6,039 nt of DNA, from assembly GCA_000438015.1 (NCBI GenBank), contig FR901634.1, positions 53,292 through 59,330 of the forward strand, read 5' to 3'. This DNA comes from Coraliomargarita sp. CAG:312. Lineage in GTDB: Bacteria > Verrucomicrobiota > Verrucomicrobiia > Opitutales > Intestinicryptomonadaceae. The first letter of the stretch is position 1. The number at the start of each line of letters is the position of its first letter. Below, piece after piece: positions 1-5,587 of the stretch. Below the pieces are notes generated by a model. It made no database searches. It saw only the letters and a list, made by a program, of their open reading frames with translations, and was not told where the DNA came from. Both the position numbers and the translations under genes were made by a program.

Positions 1-87
1 GCTGTTTTTTTTGGGTTAATTTTTATAAAATAAAAAATTGTTTACCAGGCTGTCGCGATAGTCAAAACGCAAGTTTCCAGAAAAAAG

Positions 88-116
88 TTGACGTTGCTTT
101 TTTTGAGTTCTTTAAT
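88..116 (+). promoter_or_regulatory. Probable sigma70-type promoter for the galE operon
   Basis: TTGACG at 88-93 and TTTAAT at 111-116 are separated by 17 bases, and each differs from the consensus -35 and -10 boxes at one position. An overlapping alternative -10, TAATAT at 113-118, would give a 19-base spacer. Transcription would start near 123, leaving a leader of about 36 bases before the galE ATG at 159. The DNA upstream (about 5-45) is very AT-rich with A and T runs, which could act as an UP-like element. Bases 1-158 hold no other gene that I can support. This is read by eye from consensus boxes only. Confidence 0.6.
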
Positions 117-158
117 ATGGAACTTCAAACTTGAAAAATATTTAGAAAATAAAAGATT

Positions 159-1151
159 ATGAACGTTTTAGTCATCGGAGGCGCCGGCTATATAGGCAGC
201 CATTGCGTAAGACAACTCATTCAGGCGGGACACAAGCCCATAGTTTTGGACAATCTGGTTTACGGGCATACCGGAGCCCTCTTGCCTAGCGTCAAATTCT
301 ATCGCGGAAATTTGGAGGACAAAAAGTTTGTCGGCGATATTCTCGACAAAGAGAAAATAGACATTGTTATGCATTTTGCCGCATTTATCAATGTAGGGGA
401 GTCGGTGACTAATCCAATAAAATATTATTACAACAATCTCTGCGGGGTTGTCGCTTTGATTGAAACGATGATAGAACACGGCGTTAAGAAATTTGTATTT
501 TCATCGACGTGCGCCACATTCGGGGTTCCCAAGAAACTTCCGCTTACAGAGGACCATCCCCAGCTTCCTATAAATCCATACGGACAGACAAAATTAGACG
601 TTGAAAACTTTTTGAAATCTTGCGCGCGCGCCTATGGAATAAGTTTTGTGGCGCTGCGTTATTTCAACGCTTCCGGAGCAGCCGAAGACGGCACAATCGG
701 CGAAGACCATACGCCGGAAACCCACTTGATTCCCCTGACGATATTTGCCGCAACGGGAAAGCGCGGTTCAATAAAAGTGTTTGGCGACGATTATAATACT
801 CCCGACGGCACCTGCCTGCGCGATTATATCCATGTTGACGATCTCTGCCGCGCACATATAGCCGCTTTTAAAAACTTGGAAGTTCCATCGTCTTGCTCTT
901 TTTACAACTTGGGAACAGGTACTCCGAACTCGGTTATGGAGATAATAAAAGGCGTGGAGGAAGTCACTGGATTGAAGGTTCCTTACGAGATTTCCGCGCG
1001 CCGCGAAGGAGACCCGGATGCCCTATATGCAAATTCAGCCAAAGCTAAGTCGGAGCTTGGGTGGAAGATAAAATTCAACGATGTCCGTGAAATTATAGAA
1101 ACGGCGTGGCGTTGGCACAAAAATAATCCAAACGGATTCCCGAAAGACTAG
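159..1151 (+). CDS. galE: UDP-glucose 4-epimerase (extended SDR family)
   Basis: This 330-residue cytoplasmic protein interconverts UDP-glucose and UDP-galactose, and possibly UDP-GlcNAc and UDP-GalNAc, using tightly bound NAD. The N-terminal Rossmann motif GGAGYIGSH (residues 7-15, GxxGxxG) binds NAD. FSSTCATFG (114-122) places Thr117 where E. coli GalE has its catalytic serine, and YGQTK (141-145) supplies the Tyr141/Lys145 pair. RYFNASGA (167-174), the LRDYIHVDD region (220-228) and RREGDPDALYAN (281-292) are GalE hallmarks. The length is normal for the family. The substrate-gate position, by alignment from memory, is Leu289 rather than a bulky Tyr, which may allow N-acetylated sugars. No Shine-Dalgarno precedes the ATG, only an A-rich leader. 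The next gene starts 6 bases after the stop, so the two are almost certainly co-transcribed. GalE family assignment is secure; the exact substrate range is inferred. Confidence 0.95.
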   Translation: MNVLVIGGAGYIGSHCVRQLIQAGHKPIVLDNLVYGHTGALLPSVKFYRGNLEDKKFVGDILDKEKIDIVMHFAAFINVGESVTNPIKYYYNNLCGVVALIETMIEHGVKKFVFSSTCATFGVPKKLPLTEDHPQLPINPYGQTKLDVENFLKSCARAYGISFVALRYFNASGAAEDGTIGEDHTPETHLIPLTIFAATGKRGSIKVFGDDYNTPDGTCLRDYIHVDDLCRAHIAAFKNLEVPSSCSFYNLGTGTPNSVMEIIKGVEEVTGLKVPYEISARREGDPDALYANSAKAKSELGWKIKFNDVREIIETAWRWHKNNPNGFPKD

Positions 1152-1157
1152 TTTTTT

Positions 1158-2576
1158 ATGTTGAAAGAAAAATTCACCGCCGCCGGTCAGGGGCATGTGT
1201 TCAAGTATTTTGACGAGCTCGATGAGGCTCAGAAAAGCGCTCTAACGGCTCAACTTGAACAGGTAGATCTCGATGAACTGGCAACTTTAAACAAAGAGCT
1301 CGTGTTTGGACAGGAGTCTTCTCAATCCATAGACTTTTCTAAACTGTCTCCGGCTCCATATCAGGCTCTCCCTAAGGACAAGTCTTCGGATCCGCTTTGG
1401 GCAAAGGCAAAGGAAGTTGGGGAGCAAGCTTTGCGCGCCGGGCGCGTGGCTGCGTTTGTGGTTGCGGGAGGCCAAGGTACAAGGCTTGGCTTTAACGCAC
1501 CCAAAGGGTTATACAAGGTGACTCCAGTAAAGGGAAAAAGCCTTTTTCAAGTGTTTGCAGAAAAGATTCTTTCCGCTTCCAGAAAATACGGCGTTTCGAT
1601 TCCATGGCTTGTGATGACAAGCCATATAAACGACTCCGCCACACGAAAATTTTTTGAGGAAAACAATTTCTTCGGACTGAAAAAAGAGGATGTCATATTT
1701 TTCAAGCAAGGCCTTATGCCGGCCGTCGATCTCAACGGCAAAATAATTCTGGAGGAAAAGGGCAAAATTGCAATGACTCCCGATGGGCACGGAGGGTGTC
1801 TTAGAGGAATGTGCCGCAGCGGAGCCATTGACGAACTCAAAAAACGCGGAATAGACTGTATCAGTTATTTCCAGGTTGACAATCCGCTGGTCAATATAAT
1901 CGACCCTTATTTTATTGGTTTCCATATTATGGGAGGCTCGGAGATGTCCTCAAAGATGATACCCAAAGCCTATCCGCTGGAAAAGGTCGGGCATTTTTGC
2001 AAACTGGGGAATAGCCTGTGTGTTGTGGAATACTCAGACTTGCCCAACGAATACCAGGAAAAGCTTGACGCAAACGGAAAGCTTGAATTTATAGCCGGCA
2101 GCGTCGCCATACACATTCTCGACCGCAATTTTGTCGAGAGCTTGGGCGGAGCAAATTCTTCGGCCAAAAAACTTCCGTTCCATAGAGCCAATAAAAAGAT
2201 TCCGTTTATCGATGAAGCCGGAAACTTCGTTAAGCCCGATAAGCCGAACGGAATAAAATTTGAGATGTTTGTATTCGACGCACTTCCCATGGCGAAATCT
2301 CCGGTCATAATAGAGGGCGCGCGCGGAGACGAATTTTCTCCTGTAAAAAATGCGGAGGGTGTCGATTCTCCGCTAACGTGCAAGCGGCACCAAAAAGCCC
2401 AATTTGCGCGTTGGCTAAAAAAATCCGGCGTCGAAATTGCATGCGACGGCGAAGGAGTGCCGTCCATCGATATAGAAATATCCCCGCTGTTTGCCTCAAA
2501 TGAGGATGATTTTGTCGAACGCTGGAACGCCCTTGCTGCAAAGCCTGAAATAAAAGACGGATTTTATTTGGAATAA
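1158..2576 (+). CDS. UDPGP-family UDP-sugar / UDP-N-acetylhexosamine pyrophosphorylase
   Basis: This 472-residue nucleotidyltransferase has the full motif set of the eukaryotic-type UAP1/UDPGP family: VVAGGQGTRLGFNAPKG (101-117), which binds UTP and is the pyrophosphorylase signature; MTPDGHGGCLRGM (206-218); FQVDNPLVNIIDPYFIGF (238-255), which includes the metal-binding Asp241; VVEYSDLP (289-296); NGIKFEMFVFDALP (364-377); and DEFSPVKNA (391-399) with the conserved Lys397. It should make a UDP-sugar plus pyrophosphate from UTP and a sugar-1-phosphate. UAP1 enzymes have Asn in PDGNGG and AGN-type motifs; here these read PDGHGG (His211) and AGS (Ser315), so glucose- or galactose-1-phosphate is as plausible a substrate as GlcNAc-1-phosphate. 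It differs from bacterial GlmU and GalU, which are other folds or families. The start follows a TTTTTT gap after galE with no Shine-Dalgarno. The N-terminal helical region (residues 1-50) looks genuine, so the start is kept. A terminator follows 27 bases after the stop. Confidence 0.9.
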   Translation: MLKEKFTAAGQGHVFKYFDELDEAQKSALTAQLEQVDLDELATLNKELVFGQESSQSIDFSKLSPAPYQALPKDKSSDPLWAKAKEVGEQALRAGRVAAFVVAGGQGTRLGFNAPKGLYKVTPVKGKSLFQVFAEKILSASRKYGVSIPWLVMTSHINDSATRKFFEENNFFGLKKEDVIFFKQGLMPAVDLNGKIILEEKGKIAMTPDGHGGCLRGMCRSGAIDELKKRGIDCISYFQVDNPLVNIIDPYFIGFHIMGGSEMSSKMIPKAYPLEKVGHFCKLGNSLCVVEYSDLPNEYQEKLDANGKLEFIAGSVAIHILDRNFVESLGGANSSAKKLPFHRANKKIPFIDEAGNFVKPDKPNGIKFEMFVFDALPMAKSPVIIEGARGDEFSPVKNAEGVDSPLTCKRHQKAQFARWLKKSGVEIACDGEGVPSIDIEISPLFASNEDDFVERWNALAAKPEIKDGFYLE

Positions 2577-2603
2577 ATTATAACTTGCAGACTTTCTCCA
2601 ATT

Positions 2604-2633
2604 CGCCCGAAAATATTTCGGGCGTTTTTTTTT
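2604..2633 (+). terminator. Strong rho-independent terminator ending the galE operon
   Basis: CGCCCGAAA (2604-2612) pairs perfectly with TTTCGGGCG (2616-2624) around an ATA loop, giving a 9-bp GC-rich stem directly followed by nine T residues (2625-2633). It lies 27 bases after the pyrophosphorylase stop codon. It insulates the sugar operon from the phage genes, so the phage module needs its own promoter. Confidence 0.92.
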
Positions 2634-2937
2634 GCCGTAAAACATGCAAAGCAGGAATCCGCTGTTTGAAGCTTTCTTGTGTAGCTTCTAGAGTCTTGTT
2701 TTGTTTCTATTCAGTTGGTTGTTTTATCTATCGGAGGGGCGCGCCTTGGATGGCGTTTTGCCTTGCGGAGCAGCCTGAAATGCGGATAAGCCCAAAATAA
2801 ATATTTTAAGCATGCGGTTTTTATAACGGCAGCGCTGTTGTTCAAGCTTGGCGTTCAAAAATATCAAAAAATTATGTTCTATCCAAAATTGCCAAAGTAA
2901 ATTTGAAAATATTTCGGATGTTTGATATTGTGCGTCT
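2634..2937. other. Intergenic junction between host operon and phage module; no supported gene
   Basis: About 300 bases lie between the host terminator and the portal start. Open frames here are short and have no recognisable protein character. Visible structure is limited. A GGAGG at 2733-2737 sits 12 bases before an ATG at 2750 that opens only 16 codons (stop at 2798-2800). An imperfect 18-base palindrome lies at 2825-2842. The sequence GAAAATATTTCGG at 2905-2917 repeats 13 bases from inside the terminator (2609-2621). The boundary between host and mobile DNA probably falls here, but no terminal repeat or target duplication can be defined without the other end. Confidence 0.6.
2903..2931 (+). 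promoter_or_regulatory. Possible promoter for the phage head module, close to the portal start
   Basis: TTGAAA (2903-2908) and TATTGT (2926-2931) are 17 bases apart, matching the -35 consensus at 5 of 6 positions and the -10 at 4 of 6. Transcription from it would begin within a base or two of the portal ATG at 2938, giving a leaderless or nearly leaderless message. This fits the absence of any Shine-Dalgarno there, but the match is weak and the region is AT-rich, where chance matches are common. Confidence 0.25.
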
Positions 2938-4167
2938 ATGAACGCAAAAGCAATCACCCCAATAACGACTTCGCGCCAATCGAGGGCGCGCTTTAATCCT
3001 ATACGAAATCTGCGTCCCGACTCGGTGTCGAACGCACTTGAATCCTTCGAAGCCGGGAGGCTCGGCGCCGCGGCGAGATTATTTGAATCCATATTGAAAA
3101 GAGACGACTTAATTTGCGGGCTTAACTTAAAACGCAAAAAGTCCATAGCTCGCCTTGAAACTGAAATCGTAGTTTTGGAGGATTCGCCGCGCGCGCTGAA
3201 ACATAAAGAGGCTCTAGAAAAATTTTACGCGTCGGTTGAAACAACAAGTTTTACCGACAAAAATGAGCGCGGCGGCTTGCGTATGCTGGTTTCCCAGATG
3301 ATGGATTGCGTGGCTATGAAATATTGCGCGCACAAATTCTTCTTTAAAAGTTCAAGAGACGGATTGAAGGGAGTTTTTGAACAGTATCCGCTCTGGCTCT
3401 TTGAAAACACGTCCGGGAAATTAAGGCTTTTGGAACGCGAAGGACAGCTTACAGAGGGCATTGATTTGGACGAAAACTCATGGATGATAACTTGCGGGGA
3501 CGGCCTTATGGTGGCATCCGCTATAGCATATATATTCAAGCAGCTGCCCTTGCGCGATTGGCTGATTTATTGCGAGCGCAATGGAATGCCTGGAATAAAG
3601 GCGAAAACAGACGCCTATCCAGATTCTCCCCAGTGGGAGGCCGCATGCGAGGCTGTAAGGGATTTCGGCGCGGAATTTCATGCGGTTCTTTCCGAGGGCA
3701 CTGATATAGACGCCATAGATGTTTCCACGCGCGGAGAGCTTCCGTATCCGTCGCTGGTCGAGCGCGTTGACAGAATGTTGTGCGCTCTTTGGAGGGGAAG
3801 CGATTTAAGTACTTTCAGCGGATCAGACAAGGTTGGGGCAAGCGTTCAATGGTATGAGTCTTCGCTAATAGAGGAGGCGGACGCTGCCAATATATCTGAA
3901 ACTTTAAATTCCCAAATAGACAAAAAAGTGGTTTACGCGCTTTTTGGAGACGAGGAGCCTCTGGCGAAAATCCGGCTAAAACTTCCGGATTATGAAATGC
4001 ACAAGTGCGAACTCGACATTCTTGAGCGCCTAGTTGCCATGGGATTAAAGCCTGACACTGTCGAGCTTGCAAAGCGTTTTGCCTTCCCGATTTCAAAGGG
4101 TTCAAATTCAATCCCGCCAAAGAACGCAGAAGCTGAATCCGGAGAAAATAAAAATGAAGTTCAATAG
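2938..4167 (+). CDS. Phage portal protein, Mu gp29-like (DUF935)
   Basis: This 409-residue protein would form the dodecameric portal ring at one capsid vertex, through which DNA is packaged and to which the neck attaches. Family features are RFNPIRNLRP (18-27) near the start; a helical stretch, ALESFEAGRLGAAARLFE, at 33-50; KRDDLICGLNLKRKKSIARL (54-73); PLRDWLIYCERNGMPGIKAK (204-223), corresponding to the conserved W..Y.ER.G.P segment; and LWRGSDLSTFSG (284-295) followed by GASVQWYESSL (300-310) and ISETLNSQIDKKVVYALFG (319-337). The C-terminal tail (about 388-409) is polar and looks disordered. At 409 residues it is somewhat short for the family. An in-frame TGA at 2923-2925 and no alternative start between fix the ATG at 2938 as the most upstream start. 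It has no Shine-Dalgarno. The gene overlaps the protease gene by 14 bases. The usual upstream terminase gene is missing. Confidence 0.87.
   Translation: MNAKAITPITTSRQSRARFNPIRNLRPDSVSNALESFEAGRLGAAARLFESILKRDDLICGLNLKRKKSIARLETEIVVLEDSPRALKHKEALEKFYASVETTSFTDKNERGGLRMLVSQMMDCVAMKYCAHKFFFKSSRDGLKGVFEQYPLWLFENTSGKLRLLEREGQLTEGIDLDENSWMITCGDGLMVASAIAYIFKQLPLRDWLIYCERNGMPGIKAKTDAYPDSPQWEAACEAVRDFGAEFHAVLSEGTDIDAIDVSTRGELPYPSLVERVDRMLCALWRGSDLSTFSGSDKVGASVQWYESSLIEEADAANISETLNSQIDKKVVYALFGDEEPLAKIRLKLPDYEMHKCELDILERLVAMGLKPDTVELAKRFAFPISKGSNSIPPKNAEAESGENKNEVQ
4141..4144 (+). promoter_or_regulatory. Shine-Dalgarno-like GGAG that decides the protease start
   Basis: GGAG at 4141-4144 lies 9 bases before the ATG at 4154. 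It is the clearest ribosome-binding motif of any accepted gene here and favours this start over the in-frame ATG at 4067, which would add 29 residues lying wholly within the portal gene. It sits inside the portal's last codons, so the two genes are probably translationally coupled. Confidence 0.6.
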
Positions 4168-4858
4168 GGAGCTTGTGCAGGTTTTATGCCCGTACGGGGA
4201 ATGGAGGCATTCCCGCGGCATGCAGGTCGTTGATTTTGAGTCAGCCCGCAGAATGAAACGCAGTATGGGAATATTTCGGTACTTGGGGGCAATCCCAATT
4301 TATATGGGGCATCCGGACGACTATCCCGGCGGGGAAAAAATACCTGTCGGCAAGATTGTGGAAATTTTTCCCATATACGATGCAATAGCGGTAGTAGCAA
4401 GATATTGCGATTGCACGTTTGACAAAGTTGTAAGCGGAGAAATCTCGGCAATGAGCCCAAGGTGGCAGATGGAAAAACTTCCAAGCGGCAAATACCGGCC
4501 TGTGCGCTTGTTGTCTGTTGGATTGACGAACAACCCGAACATTCCCGCGAGCGGATCGATAATCTCAGCGGCGCCTGTTTCCGGCAGTGCATCGGAATGG
4601 ATGGAGCCTGTTGCAGAAACTCTGCAAAGGTTTAGAGAGGCAAATTGTTTCGCAAGGGAATGCGCCCGGAAAATTGAAGCGGTTCGAAAGTATGTTGAGC
4701 TTGGCGCAGTTGAAATGAGGGCGTCGGGAAAAAATTCCCCATTCCAAAAGACAAAGAAGACTGCAAGGGAAATTTGCGAACTGGCGCGCGAGCGCAGCAT
4801 TAGAACCGGAGAGCCTTACACAAAGAGCTTTGCCGCCTTAAAAAGGACAATTTCTTAA
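4154..4858 (+). CDS. Mu I-like prohead protease/scaffold protein
   Basis: Starting at 4154, this 234-residue protein resembles the Mu gene I family, in which an N-terminal serine protease domain matures the prohead and the C-terminal part acts as scaffold. IPIYMGHPDD (47-56) with PVGKI (64-68), then GEISAMSPRW (95-104), then PVRLLSVGLTNNPNIPA (116-132) are the family landmarks. By analogy with herpes-assemblin-like phage proteases, His53 and Ser98 or Ser101 are candidate catalytic residues; this is inferred from motif order. Residues from about 150 to 234 are charged and helix-rich (KIEAVRKYVELG, TAREICELARERS), fitting a short scaffold segment. This is shorter than the roughly 360 residues I recall for Mu I, so the scaffold part seems reduced. 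The start is chosen on GGAG spacing; a longer frame from 4067 exists but its extra residues are low-complexity and unlike the family. It overlaps the portal gene by 14 bases. Confidence 0.8.
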   Translation: MKFNRELVQVLCPYGEWRHSRGMQVVDFESARRMKRSMGIFRYLGAIPIYMGHPDDYPGGEKIPVGKIVEIFPIYDAIAVVARYCDCTFDKVVSGEISAMSPRWQMEKLPSGKYRPVRLLSVGLTNNPNIPASGSIISAAPVSGSASEWMEPVAETLQRFREANCFARECARKIEAVRKYVELGAVEMRASGKNSPFQKTKKTAREICELARERSIRTGEPYTKSFAALKRTIS

Positions 4859-4894
4859 CGCGTAAAACGCAAATAAAAACGAAAGAAATAAAAT

Positions 4895-5584
4895 ATGGAA
4901 AAAATAAAAAACAAACTATTAAGCGCGCTTGGACTTGCCTCCGGGCCTTGTCTTAGGCGCGCATTTTGCAATATAGCCGAGGGCACTCATGCCGGTTCCG
5001 TGACTATGGTGGCGGGAGAAAACATTGAGTCGCCAAATCTGCTCGTGAAAGCCGGAGAAGCAGAAAACTTGGTTGTAGTAGCTTCGGCTGAAGACGCACC
5101 AATCGGCGTTTGCGGAGACGAGGGCGCAAAGGGCGAAACGGTGGGAGTTTATCTTCCCGGTTCGGCCGAAAGCACATTTATATGCGTTGCCGCAAGTTCC
5201 GTGAATATGGGCGATTCCCTATACACTGCAGCCGGCGGCAAAGTCTCGACGGTAGCGGCGGACGGATGCCGCAAAGTCGGCGTAGCTTTGTGCAGCGCGG
5301 TTGTTGGCGGCGTTGTAGAAGTTGATCCCCAGGGGTTCGGTGAGAGGGCGTGGCAGATATGCGCTTGCGGAATACATATTTGGAAGGGATCTTCCGAAAG
5401 CGAGTCTGCGTCGGTTGCCGATGTAAAGTCTTCGGACATGGTGTTCGCTTCCATAGCGGCTGCCGGCGGCGCGGAAAAGACCGTAAAAGCTGAGGCTTCC
5501 GAGGGAAATATTGCGTTTACCTTGGACGCCAGCGGAACAGCGGAAACCACGAAAATCTCATGGATTGCAATTCGTAAAAACTAA
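4895..5584 (+). CDS. Probable capsid decoration protein (DUF2190-like) with C-terminal beta domain
   Basis: This 229-residue protein sits between protease and capsid genes, the usual place for a head-stabilising decoration protein that binds the outside of the shell. Residues about 25-148 are small, Gly/Ala/Val-rich and beta-prone, with GVCGDEGAKGETVGVYLPG (71-89), a GDSLY turn (106-110) and KVGVALCSAVVGGVVEV (127-143). This is the pattern of DUF2190-type proteins, which control added chaperone-like sugar-free beta barrels on phage heads. After a Ser-rich linker (about 166-178), a second region, SSDMVFAS through KISWIAIRKN (179-229), resembles a short beta domain found at the end of some phage surface proteins. 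There are eight cysteines, unusual for a protein of this type. No signal peptide is convincing, although residues 8-20 are mildly hydrophobic. The ATG at 4895 has only an A-rich upstream. Assignment rests mainly on composition and position. Confidence 0.55.
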   Translation: MEKIKNKLLSALGLASGPCLRRAFCNIAEGTHAGSVTMVAGENIESPNLLVKAGEAENLVVVASAEDAPIGVCGDEGAKGETVGVYLPGSAESTFICVAASSVNMGDSLYTAAGGKVSTVAADGCRKVGVALCSAVVGGVVEVDPQGFGERAWQICACGIHIWKGSSESESASVADVKSSDMVFASIAAAGGAEKTVKAEASEGNIAFTLDASGTAETTKISWIAIRKN

Positions 5585-5587
5585 ATT

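Noticed and set aside
1..12. T run at the window start as the tail of an upstream terminator
   Set aside because: The matching stem would lie outside the window, so it cannot be supported.
1509..2541. Several long minus-strand frames opposite the pyrophosphorylase
   Set aside because: They overlap a gene with a complete set of family motifs and look like compositional shadows with no domain signal.
2585..2800. 71-codon open frame after the terminator
   Set aside because: It begins before and runs through the terminator hairpin and T run, has no protein-like composition or family resemblance, and has no ribosome-binding motif at its start.
2724..3146. Minus-strand 140-codon frame across the junction
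   Set aside because: About half of it is the antisense shadow of the portal gene, whose + strand motifs are clear; the rest shows no motif.
4067..4153. Upstream in-frame ATG extending the protease by 29 residues
   Set aside because: The extra residues are Gln/Arg/Ser-rich and wholly overlap the portal's coding tail; the ATG at 4154 has GGAG at suitable spacing and a family-like N-terminus.
4860..4870. Small hairpin GCGT-AAA-ACGC between protease and decoration genes
   Set aside because: The stem is only 4 bp and lacks a T run, so it is not a terminator; likely chance in a 36-base gap.
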